Source of the DNA: Pseudoxanthomonas indica
Lineage (GTDB): Bacteria; Pseudomonadota; Gammaproteobacteria; Xanthomonadales; Xanthomonadaceae
NCBI RefSeq assembly: GCF_900167565.1
Contig: NZ_FUZV01000001.1
Coordinates: 1,302,001-1,366,000, forward strand
Length of the DNA: 64,000 nt
Reading direction: 5' to 3'
The position numbers and the translations under genes are program-made. Positions 20,437-28,840 of the stretch are shown one piece after another. The notes below the pieces were generated by a model. It was not told the origin of the DNA. It searched no databases and saw only the letters and a list, made by a program, of their open reading frames with translations. Every line of letters begins with the position of its first letter. Position 1 is the stretch's first letter.

Positions 20437-21807
20437 TCAGCGCCGCCGGCCGCCACCACCGCCGCGCGACGGTGGACGCGAGGGACGCGACATCTGGTGC
20501 CCGCCGCCGCGCGAGCTGGCCGGACGCTGTGATGAATTGAAGCTGCCCTGCCCGCGCTGCGAGGCCGCACGCGACTGGCCCGGGTCACGCGCACCCTGGA
20601 AGGCATTGTTGTTCTGCGCCATGCCCGGCGGCTGCCGCTCGCGTGCGCCTTGTCGCGACTGCATGTTGTTGGCGGTGGACGGACGTTGCGCGTTGCCCGC
20701 GGCCTGCCGCCCGCCCGGCTGGCGATCCAGTTCGCGACCGGCCTGTCCGGCGCGCTCGCGCGCTTCGCGGTTGCTCGCCGCCGGCGCCTGGAAGCCGCCC
20801 TTCTCCAGCGACTGCCGCGCGCGATCCCGCTCGGCGGTGCGCGCCTGGTCACGGCCGCGGTAGTTGTCGCGCTGACCGGCGCCATCGAGCTGGCGACCAA
20901 ATTTCTCGCGGCTGGCGTTGTCGCGATACGGCACGCCGTCGCGGTTGGCCGCGTTGTGTTTCCAGGTGTTGTCGCCGCGGTTGATCTGGCGGTTGCTGTT
21001 GAAGTTGTTGTAGCGATTGACGTCGATGTCGATGTCGCCGCCGCCCCAGTTGCAGTTGCCCCACAACGCACCGCCCACGGCCACGCCGATGCCGAAGCTG
21101 AAAAGCGCCGCGCCGGGGTAGTAGTACGCCGGCGGCGGGTAGTAGTAAGGCGGATAGGACGGATAGGCCCAGCTGCCGTACACCACGCTGGGGTTGTAGC
21201 TGGGCACGTAGACCACTTCCGGGTCCTTGGGCTCGATGACGATCACCTGCTGCGAACCGGTGGTCGCCGCACCCGCCGCCACCGCCTGCGTACTCACCGT
21301 CTGCTGCTCGTTGGACTTCAGGTTGCCCGCCGCATCCGCCTGCTTGCGCAGCCGCTGCACCGAGGCCATCACGTCATCGGGCTGGGCGAGGAAGGCATCG
21401 CCCATGCGCTGCACCCACGCGCCGTCCTGTCCCAGTACCGCGAGCAACTGCGGGAATGCCACCAGCGATTGCACGCTGGGATCCCAGCTCTCGTTGGCCA
21501 CCTGCTTGACCGCTGTCTCGCCCTTGGCGTCCGGATGCGCCTTCGACCAGGCCACGGCATCGGCCACATCACCGGGATAGGTCGAGGCCATCAGCACCTG
21601 AGCGAGCAGCGAATCCGGATACAGCGCAATCGGCGCCATCATCTGATCCAGCTGCTCGGTGCTGAAGTTGCTGCTTGCCGTAGTGGCGGTGCCGGCCTTG
21701 GTAGCCGATGAAGGCGACGCCGTCGTCTGGGCAACGGCGTTGCCTGTGGCCAGCGCGACGCCAATGCCCGCCGCCAACGCCAGCAGTCCGGTCGCTAACC
21801 TGCGCAT
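20437..21807 (-). CDS. DUF3300 family secreted protein
   Basis: A 456-residue envelope protein with a signal peptide (MRRLATGLLALAAGIGVALATGNAVA). The DUF3300 core spans about 50-175: MMAPIALYPDSLLAQVLMAS, TYPGDVADAVAWSKAHPDAK and ESWDPSVQSLVAFPQLLAVL are its usual blocks. Tyr/Pro-rich segments (YPSYPPYYYPPPAYY) follow, and then a Gln/Arg/Asn-rich disordered tail (about 270-456) ending in Arg/Gly. It is the upstream partner of the DUF2950 gene, likely in one transcript. Function unknown; cell-surface association is expected. Confidence 0.8.
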   Translation of the reverse strand: MRRLATGLLALAAGIGVALATGNAVAQTTASPSSATKAGTATTASSNFSTEQLDQMMAPIALYPDSLLAQVLMASTYPGDVADAVAWSKAHPDAKGETAVKQVANESWDPSVQSLVAFPQLLAVLGQDGAWVQRMGDAFLAQPDDVMASVQRLRKQADAAGNLKSNEQQTVSTQAVAAGAATTGSQQVIVIEPKDPEVVYVPSYNPSVVYGSWAYPSYPPYYYPPPAYYYPGAALFSFGIGVAVGGALWGNCNWGGGDIDIDVNRYNNFNSNRQINRGDNTWKHNAANRDGVPYRDNASREKFGRQLDGAGQRDNYRGRDQARTAERDRARQSLEKGGFQAPAASNREARERAGQAGRELDRQPGGRQAAGNAQRPSTANNMQSRQGARERQPPGMAQNNNAFQGARDPGQSRAASQRGQGSFNSSQRPASSRGGGHQMSRPSRPPSRGGGGGRRR

Positions 21808-21834
21808 GTGGGCATCTCCGTCGTGCGGTTGGAC

Positions 21835-22602
21835 TTATTTGGTGACGCCGGCCTGCACGCCCTTGTCGACGACCAGCTTGACCACGACCTTGCGTGCATT
21901 GGCGTTGCTGCCGGAACCTGCGTCGCTGGCAACGCCCATGCCGTCACCGGCGCGCACCCGGCCCGGCATCAATCCGGCGTGTTGCTGCAGGTAGTTGGAA
22001 ACCGCGTCGGCGCGACGCGTGCTGAGGCGCTGGTTGGCGGCGGCATCACCGGTGGAATCGGTGAAGCCCTGCAGGACGATTTGGTAGTCCTTGGTTTCCT
22101 TGGCCTTCGCGGCCAGCGCATCCAGATCGGCTTTGCCTTTGGCGGAAATGGCCGTGCTACCGGACGCAAACAACACATCCACGGTCTGCAAGGCTTCGTA
22201 GGTACCGAAGTCGTTCATGCGCGCGGTGGTCGGCGCCAGCCCGGCCTGCACCTGCTGCGCGGTGCGCATGTCCTCGGACTTGAACGATATCTCGGTGGCG
22301 TTGAAGCCACTGCCCGCGGCCACCACATCGGCGGTGATCGGCAGGCCGGCGACCAGCGCGGACTGCTCGGCCTTCTCGTGGATGACACCGGTCAATCCTT
22401 TGGTCCGCTTGTACTTGGTGTCCGCCGAGACGGTAATCGTCTGCTCGACGTTGTTCTGATCCTTGACCGTGACGGTGTTGCCCTGCACGCCGGTGATGAT
22501 CCCTTTCAACTTGCTCTTGTCGCCGTCGGCCGCCAGCGCGGTCGCAACGACGGACAGCAACAGCACGCAGGCGAGCAACAGCTGCTTCGGCGAAACGTTC
22601 AT
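21835..22602 (-). CDS. OmpA-family peptidoglycan-binding protein
   Basis: A 255-residue exported protein. MNVSPKQLLLACVLLLSVVA is its signal peptide, so I start at the ATG at 22602 rather than at the longer frame. Residues about 25-130 form a beta-rich domain (VTVKDQNNVEQTITVSADTK) like OB-type or DUF5666 domains. Residues about 135-250 form an OmpA C-terminal domain: DVLFASGSTAISAKGKADLD, YQIVLQGFTDSTGD, RLSTRRADAVSNYLQQ, normally binding diaminopimelate in peptidoglycan. It lies 27 bp from the DUF3300 gene on the same strand and may belong to the same envelope group. Confidence 0.82.
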   Translation of the reverse strand: MNVSPKQLLLACVLLLSVVATALAADGDKSKLKGIITGVQGNTVTVKDQNNVEQTITVSADTKYKRTKGLTGVIHEKAEQSALVAGLPITADVVAAGSGFNATEISFKSEDMRTAQQVQAGLAPTTARMNDFGTYEALQTVDVLFASGSTAISAKGKADLDALAAKAKETKDYQIVLQGFTDSTGDAAANQRLSTRRADAVSNYLQQHAGLMPGRVRAGDGMGVASDAGSGSNANARKVVVKLVVDKGVQAGVTK

Positions 22603-22914
22603 GGCTATGGCCTCGATGTCGGTCAGCCTGGCGGAAGCCACCAGGCCTGCAAGATGGATGCGGACGCGGCTAGCAATCTATGCCTGCGTTACAGCGGCTG
22701 CCATTGGCCCTTGGCCCTATCACGCGGCCCCGCACGGCAGTTCGTTTTCGGCAGGAATGGCCCGCAAGGATCCCATCCCACGTAGCCCATGGCGGCAAGG
22801 CGACCGGCGGTAAGCAAAAGCGCCCGAATGTTGGGCCTAGGTCCAATCGTGGAAGGCCTGGCCTGGTGCCAGCATGCAGCGCTGGCAACCTGGGCCATCC
22901 ACGGGAGTGGGAGC

Positions 22915-25677
22915 ATGAGTGAGGTTCTCCAATCGAGTGAGCCATCGCGGCTCTCCAATGTGCTGGTCGCCGCCTCGATGCGCGCGGACCAGTGGCGACA
23001 ACTGAATGCCACCGCGCGGGCATGGTCGTTCGCGGCGGGCGGTCCCAATGCGAAGGGCCTGCACGCCAACTGCCAGAGCCAGTTCAACACGGTGCTGCTG
23101 ATCGAGCATTGCTGGGCCTACCCCGGCGAACGCCTGCTGGGCGAGGTGCGCGAGGCGCTGGATCGCGGCGATGCCGCGTTGTTCGCGCGACTCGTGCACA
23201 AGATCTCCGCGGCCATCCTCTCCGGCGACTACCGTCGCGACGAGCGGGTCTGGGACAGCGGTGACGACCTGGACGCCACCGCCCTCGACGCCCTGCCGCC
23301 GGACATCACCGGCATCAATGAAAAACCCTATTTCGAAGTACTGGTGGTGACGCCCAGCGATCCGGCGCAGTGGCAGCGTTCCAAGGACGAGATGCGCCGC
23401 ATGCGCCGTCCCGACGATGCCTTCCACTTTGCGGTGGTGCACGCCGGCAGCTTCGAGGATGCCGCGCTGGCGGTGATGGTCAACAACGACCTGCAGGCCG
23501 TGGTGCTGATGGATGGCTTCGGCTTCGCCTCGCGGCACGATGTGGCCGACCTCAAGGAGTTCCTGTCGCGCCATATCCGCGTGGATCACAGCGACCTGGA
23601 GCCCGGCAGCCTGGCGCTGACGCTGGCGCGCACCATCGACGCGTTCCGGCCCGAACTGGATCTGTACCTGTTGACCGACCGTGCGCCGGAATCGTTGGCC
23701 GGCAGCGACGCCGCCGCGGTGCTGCGGCGCGTGTTCCATTACGTCGAAGAACCAATGGAGATTCATCTGTCGATCCTGGATGGCGTCAACGATCGCTACC
23801 TGACGCCGTACTTCGACAATCTCAAGAAGTACGCGATGCGCCCCATCGGCACCTTCCATGCCCTGCCGATCGCACGCGGCAAATCGATCTTCGGTTCGAA
23901 CTGGATTCGCGACATGGGCCATTTCTACGGCACCAACATCCTGTTCGCCGAATCCTCCGCCACCACCGGTGGCCTGGACAGCCTGCTCGAACCCACCGGC
24001 ACCATCAAGCGCGCGCAGGAGGCGGTGGCGCGCGCGTTCGGCGCCAAGCGCGCTTACCTGGGCACCAACGGCACCTCCACCTCCAACAAGATCGTGGTGC
24101 AGGCCGTGTGCAAGCCCGGCGATATCGTCATCGTCGATCGCAACTGCCACAAATCGCATCACTACGGGTTCGTGCTGAGTGGCGCGCAGCCATACTACGT
24201 CGAGGCCTTCCCGCTGACCCAGTACTCGATGTACGGCGCGGTGCCGCTGCGCACGATCAAGCAGGCGCTGCTCGATTGCGCCGCGGGCGGCAAGCTGGAT
24301 CGGGTCAAGGTGATCGACCTGACCAACTGCACCTTCGACGGCCACATGTACAACCCGCGCCGGGTCATGGAGGAATGCCTGGCGATCAAGCCCGATCTGA
24401 TCTTCCTGTGGGACGAAGCCTGGTTCGGCTTCGCCCGCTTCAACGCCCTGCATCGCCGCCGCACCGCCATGGGCGCGGCCGCCGCGCTGACCGCCCGCTA
24501 TCGCAGCGCCGCCTATCGCGAGGAATACGAGGCCTGGAAATCCGGGCGCGGCGAAGTGGATCCCACCGATCCGGCGCTACTGGACGAGCGCTGGCTGCCC
24601 GACCCCGACAAGGTCCGCATCCGCGTCTACCAGACCAACTCCACCCACAAGTCGATGTCGGCGTTCCGCCAGGGTTCGATGATGCTGGTGTGGGACGAGG
24701 ACTTCCATCACGTGGAAGGCCCGTTCGAGGAGGCGTTCTTCGCGCATACCTCCACCTCGCCCAACCTGCAGCTGATCGCCTCGCTGGATCTGGCACGCCG
24801 GCAGATGGAACTGGAAGGCTATGCACTGACCACGCGGATGACCGATCTGGCGCTGAAGATCCGCCGCGCCATCAATACCCATCCGCTGATCTCCAAGTAC
24901 TTCAAGGTCGCCACGCCCGAGGACATGATCCCGGCCGAATACCGCGAATCCGGCCTGAAGGATTACGGACCGCCGCATGCCAGCTGGGCCGCTTCGGCCG
25001 AGGCGCTGGACAGCGACGAGTTCGCCCTGGATCCCACCCGGCTGACACTCATCTGCGGCGCCGCCGGTTTCGACGGCACCCAGTTCAAGGGCATGCTCGC
25101 CGAGCGTTTTGATATCCAGATCAACAAGACCTCGCGCAACAGCGTGCTGGTGCAGACCAACATCAACAACACCCATAGCGATGCGGCGTTACTGATCAAG
25201 GCGCTGGCCGATCTGTCACGCGAAATCGAGTCGCGGCTGTCGCAGGAAGGCACGCTGGGCCAGCAGGTCTTCGCGGATCGGGTCAAGTCGCTGATGACCG
25301 ACGTGCCGGACCTGCCCAACTTCAGCCGCTTCCACGATGCCTTCCGCGATGACCCCAGCGGCGCCAGCAACGAGGGCCACATGCGGCCGGCCTTCTTCAT
25401 GGCCTACGAGGAAGCCAACTGCGAATTCGTCAAGTTGAACAGCGAAGACGTGGATCGGCGTCTGCGCGAAGGCCCGGAAATGGTCTCGGCGAACTTCGTC
25501 ATCCCCTACCCGCCGGGCTTTCCGATCATGGTGCCCGGCCAGGTCATCACCGCCGACACCATCGCCTTCATGCGCAAACTGGACGTCAAGGAAATCCACG
25601 GCTACCACGCCGCGCAGGGCATCAAGCTGATCACCCCCAGCAAGCTGGCCAGTCGTCGCGCCAGCTCCGTGCAATGA
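22915..25677 (+). CDS. Orn/Lys/Arg decarboxylase family protein (PLP)
   Basis: A fold-type I PLP decarboxylase that should remove the alpha-carboxyl group from a basic amino acid, giving a polyamine and consuming a proton. It has 920 residues: a long N-terminal part with a CheY-like wing domain (about 135-280), then the PLP core with FAESSATTGGLDSLLEPTGT and AYLGTNGTSTSNKIVV, DEAWFGFARF for the PLP-ring Asp region, and STHKSMSAFRQGS with Lys579 as the Schiff-base lysine. The C-terminal domain has the usual GYHAAQGIKLITPS. The N-terminus is longer than that of inducible E. coli enzymes (about 710-760 residues). I start at 22915 (GGGAGTGGGAG upstream). The substrate cannot be told from sequence alone. 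Confidence 0.88.
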   Translation: MSEVLQSSEPSRLSNVLVAASMRADQWRQLNATARAWSFAAGGPNAKGLHANCQSQFNTVLLIEHCWAYPGERLLGEVREALDRGDAALFARLVHKISAAILSGDYRRDERVWDSGDDLDATALDALPPDITGINEKPYFEVLVVTPSDPAQWQRSKDEMRRMRRPDDAFHFAVVHAGSFEDAALAVMVNNDLQAVVLMDGFGFASRHDVADLKEFLSRHIRVDHSDLEPGSLALTLARTIDAFRPELDLYLLTDRAPESLAGSDAAAVLRRVFHYVEEPMEIHLSILDGVNDRYLTPYFDNLKKYAMRPIGTFHALPIARGKSIFGSNWIRDMGHFYGTNILFAESSATTGGLDSLLEPTGTIKRAQEAVARAFGAKRAYLGTNGTSTSNKIVVQAVCKPGDIVIVDRNCHKSHHYGFVLSGAQPYYVEAFPLTQYSMYGAVPLRTIKQALLDCAAGGKLDRVKVIDLTNCTFDGHMYNPRRVMEECLAIKPDLIFLWDEAWFGFARFNALHRRRTAMGAAAALTARYRSAAYREEYEAWKSGRGEVDPTDPALLDERWLPDPDKVRIRVYQTNSTHKSMSAFRQGSMMLVWDEDFHHVEGPFEEAFFAHTSTSPNLQLIASLDLARRQMELEGYALTTRMTDLALKIRRAINTHPLISKYFKVATPEDMIPAEYRESGLKDYGPPHASWAASAEALDSDEFALDPTRLTLICGAAGFDGTQFKGMLAERFDIQINKTSRNSVLVQTNINNTHSDAALLIKALADLSREIESRLSQEGTLGQQVFADRVKSLMTDVPDLPNFSRFHDAFRDDPSGASNEGHMRPAFFMAYEEANCEFVKLNSEDVDRRLREGPEMVSANFVIPYPPGFPIMVPGQVITADTIAFMRKLDVKEIHGYHAAQGIKLITPSKLASRRASSVQ

Positions 25678-25707
25678 CCGAACCCACCGAATGCGGAGGC
25701 AGCTGTC

Positions 25708-27408
25708 ATGCAAGCATTTTTCCAGTTTTTGGCTGACAACCCTTACATCCTGCTGTTTTTCACGGTGGGCATGGCGGTCCTGGTCGGCAAGTTTTCGGTC
25801 AAGGGCTACGGCCTGGGCATGGTCGCCGCTGCCGTGGTGGTGGGTGCGGCGCTGGCCACGTGGGCATCGACCTACGGGGTGAAGCTGCAGCTCGACAACT
25901 TCGCCAAGTCGCTCTTCTATTACCTCTTCATGTACGGCGTGGGCCTGCGCGTGGGTCCGGCGTTCTTCAACAGCCTGAAGAAGGACGGCATTACCTTCAC
26001 CATCCTGGCCGTGGTGTGCTCGGTGCTGGGCCTGGCGCTGGTGGTGCTCATGTCCAAGTGGCTGGAACTGCCCGCCGGCGCCGCCGGTGGCGTGCTGGCC
26101 GGCTCGCAGACCATGTCCGCGGCGATCGGCACGGCCGAGATGGCGATGGAGCAAGGCGCCTACAAGGTCCCCACCGGATCCACCGCCGAACAGGTCTCCG
26201 GCATGATCGCGCTCGGCTACGGCGTGACCTACATCTGGGGCACAGTCGGCATCATCCTAATCTGCAAGTACCTGCCGCGCTGGTGGGGCGTGGATGCCAA
26301 GAAGGCCGCGCGTGAATACGAACAGGCCAATGGCGTGCGCAACGTCGATGACGCCGCCCTGAGTGGCTATCGCGGCGGTGGCCTGCGCGCCTACCGGCTG
26401 GACAACGCACAAGTGGCGGGCCAGACCATCGCGCAGTTCCGCAAGACCTATCCGCAGTATCGGATCGCCAACGTCCGCCGCGGCGACGAGTCGCTGGGCT
26501 CGGCCACCGATCTGGTGCTCAAGCAGGGCGACGTGATCGCGCTGGGCGGCAAGCTCGGCGATCTCACCGCCAACCTGGGCCTGATTGGCGCCGAAGTGGA
26601 TGATCCGCAGGCGCTCAACATCCCGCTGGATCAGGCCGAGATCCTGGTCACCGAAAAATCCTTCGTCGGGCAACCGCTGCGCACGCTGGCCAGCGAGGAT
26701 TTTGCCGGGCAATTGCAGGTCACCCGTCTCGAACGATCCGGCGAACCGATGCCGGTGGGTGCGGACACCGAACTCAAGCGCCTGGACGTGCTGTTTGTCA
26801 CCGGCCTGAAGAGTGCGGTCGACAAGGCGGCCGGCCTGCTGGGCAAGGTGGCGCGTCCGAGCAGCGCGACGGATCTGCTGACCCTGTCCGGCGGCATGGT
26901 GCTGGGCCTGCTGATCGGCAAGATCAACGTGCCGGTCGGTGATTTCTCGGTGGGCCTGGGCAATGCTGGCGGCTTGTTGCTGTCAGGCATCCTGGTGTCG
27001 TCGGTGGTGTCGCGCCTGCGCTACTTCGGCAGCACCCCCAACGCCGCCCGCAACATCCTCGAAGATCTGGGCCTGGTGACCTTCATCGCCATCGTCGGCA
27101 TCAACGCCGGCGCCACGTTGCTGGAACAGCTCACGGGTTCGGTGGCGGTCAAGATCTTCCTGGCCGGCTTTGTCGCCAGTACCGTGCCGCCCTTCATCAC
27201 CTGGGCCATCGGCTACCACATCTTCAAGATCAACCCCGCCGTGTTGATGGGTGGCGTGGCCGGATCGCGGTCGCACTCCGGACCGGCGCGTGAAGCGGCC
27301 AAGGAAATCGACAGCACGGTGCCGTGGGTCGGGTTCCCGGTCGGCTATGCCGTGTCGGGCGTGCTTTATACCGTGTTCGGTTACTTCGCGATGGTGCTGT
27401 CGCAATAG
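25708..27408 (+). CDS. aspT: AspT-type exchanger 1
   Basis: A 566-residue member of the aspartate:alanine exchanger family. Two hydrophobic halves (about 1-175 and 385-566), each an AspT/YidE/YbjL duplication, flank two soluble TrkA_C-like domains (about 225-300 and 310-385). The halves carry matching signatures: GVGLRVGPAFFNSLKKDG and GSQTMSAAIGTAEMAM in the first, GINAGATLLEQL and GVAGSRSHSGPAREA in the second. In characterised systems AspT swaps an amino acid for its decarboxylation product, which makes a proton motive force when paired with a decarboxylase. It lies 30 bp after the decarboxylase, with GGAGG before its ATG. Here the partner is a basic-amino-acid type decarboxylase, so the actual substrates are open. 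Confidence 0.85.
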   Translation: MQAFFQFLADNPYILLFFTVGMAVLVGKFSVKGYGLGMVAAAVVVGAALATWASTYGVKLQLDNFAKSLFYYLFMYGVGLRVGPAFFNSLKKDGITFTILAVVCSVLGLALVVLMSKWLELPAGAAGGVLAGSQTMSAAIGTAEMAMEQGAYKVPTGSTAEQVSGMIALGYGVTYIWGTVGIILICKYLPRWWGVDAKKAAREYEQANGVRNVDDAALSGYRGGGLRAYRLDNAQVAGQTIAQFRKTYPQYRIANVRRGDESLGSATDLVLKQGDVIALGGKLGDLTANLGLIGAEVDDPQALNIPLDQAEILVTEKSFVGQPLRTLASEDFAGQLQVTRLERSGEPMPVGADTELKRLDVLFVTGLKSAVDKAAGLLGKVARPSSATDLLTLSGGMVLGLLIGKINVPVGDFSVGLGNAGGLLLSGILVSSVVSRLRYFGSTPNAARNILEDLGLVTFIAIVGINAGATLLEQLTGSVAVKIFLAGFVASTVPPFITWAIGYHIFKINPAVLMGGVAGSRSHSGPAREAAKEIDSTVPWVGFPVGYAVSGVLYTVFGYFAMVLSQ

Positions 27409-27427
27409 CACGATTTAAGGAGCCGCC

Positions 27428-28816
27428 ATGGACGCGATGTCATTGAAAAAGGCGCGTGCCGGCCGGCCGCGCCTGATGATGCTGCTGCTGGCGAGCGCCT
27501 TGCCGCTGTCGGCGGCGGCGCAGACCAGCACGCCCACCGCTCCGCCGGCAGCCACCACCGCTGCCGCCGACACGCCGGTGACGTCCTCGACCGAACTGGG
27601 ACAGACCCCGATCGACGAGGCCTTCGGCCCGCGCGATCACGCCGACTGGGTACGGGAAACGCGGCGCAAGGCGTTCGAGGACACCCATTGGGACATCCAG
27701 CTGCGCACCTTCTATCTGGATCGGGACAAGTACGACGACACCCAGAGCGAAGCCTGGGCGCTGGGTGGATCGGTGGGCTTCAAGACCGGCTATTTCCGCG
27801 ATCGTTTCGCCTTCGGCGCCACCGGCTACACCTCGCAGAAACTTTACGGCCCGGAAGACAAAGACGGTACGTTGCTGCTGCAGACCGGGCAGGAAGGCTA
27901 CACGGTGCTCGGCGAGATCTATGGAGAATTCCTGCTCAATGAGGACACCCGCCTGAGCATCGGGCGGCGCGGCTTCGACACGCCCTACCTCAACCGCAAC
28001 GATGCGCGCATGACCCCCAACACCTTCGAGGCGATCACCGTGCAGGGCCTGTACGGCGGCGAAGACGGCAAGGCGGAGTGGCGTTTCGGCGGCGGCTACT
28101 TCGACGAGATCAAGGAGCGCACGTCGGAGGAGTTCGTCTCGATGGCCACCGACGCCGGCGCGCCGGCCGGCATCGAGCGTGGGGTCTACGCCCTCGGCGG
28201 CAACGTCAAGGCCGGCGATTTCTCGTTCGGCGCCATCGACTACTACAGCGACGACATCATCAACATCTTCTACGCCGAGGGAAAATACGCCATCCCGCTG
28301 GCCGACAAGCTCAAGCTGCAGTTCGCCGTGCAGTATTCGGATCAGACCAGCACCGGCGATGAACTGCTGCGCGGCACCGACTTCTCCGCCGACCAGTGGG
28401 GCGGCAAGGCGGAGCTGGCCTGGCATGGCGCCTTGTTCAGTGCGGCCTACACGCGCGCCGGCGGCGACACCAACATGCAGAACCCCTGGAGTGGCTATCC
28501 GGGCTACACCAGCGTGCAGGTCGAAGACTTCAATCGCGATGGCGAAAAGGCCTGGATGCTGCGGGCCGGATACACCTTCGAGTCGATCAAGGGCGCCAGC
28601 ATCTACGCCTTGTATGTGGACGGCTCCGATCCACAGGCACCCGGCGACTACGCCAAGAACGAGACCGACTTCAACGTGCAGTGGACGATTCCGGAAGGCA
28701 TCTTCAAGGGCCTGATGCTGCGCCTGCGCTACGCGCACGTGCGCCAGGATGACCCGATGGGAACCAACCTGGATGACCTGCGCCTGATGATCTACTACGA
28801 CCCACCCAAGTTCTGA
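27428..28816 (+). CDS. OprD-like outer membrane porin
   Basis: A 462-residue outer membrane protein. The signal peptide lies at about 12-35 (LMMLLLASALPLSAAAQ), after a basic start. Then comes a Thr/Pro linker and a beta-barrel rich in aromatic strand ends: WDIQLRTFYLDRDKYDD (about 82-98), ALGGSVGFKTGYFRDRFAFG, RLSIGRRGFDTPYLNRNDAR (about 177-196), and a C-terminal strand GTNLDDLRLMIYYDPPKF with a terminal Phe for Bam recognition. The RRGFDTPYLN and NPWSGYPGY segments fit the OprD family of amino-acid and small-acid channels. AAGGAG precedes the ATG. Position between two AspT genes suggests outer membrane entry for the exchanged substrate. Confidence 0.75.
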   Translation: MDAMSLKKARAGRPRLMMLLLASALPLSAAAQTSTPTAPPAATTAAADTPVTSSTELGQTPIDEAFGPRDHADWVRETRRKAFEDTHWDIQLRTFYLDRDKYDDTQSEAWALGGSVGFKTGYFRDRFAFGATGYTSQKLYGPEDKDGTLLLQTGQEGYTVLGEIYGEFLLNEDTRLSIGRRGFDTPYLNRNDARMTPNTFEAITVQGLYGGEDGKAEWRFGGGYFDEIKERTSEEFVSMATDAGAPAGIERGVYALGGNVKAGDFSFGAIDYYSDDIINIFYAEGKYAIPLADKLKLQFAVQYSDQTSTGDELLRGTDFSADQWGGKAELAWHGALFSAAYTRAGGDTNMQNPWSGYPGYTSVQVEDFNRDGEKAWMLRAGYTFESIKGASIYALYVDGSDPQAPGDYAKNETDFNVQWTIPEGIFKGLMLRLRYAHVRQDDPMGTNLDDLRLMIYYDPPKF

Positions 28817-28840
28817 GCCCGCCACGGGGAGCCAGCCCAC

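Noticed and set aside
22837..24453. A 538-residue minus-strand frame.
   Set aside because: Shadow of the decarboxylase gene, which has PLP motifs.
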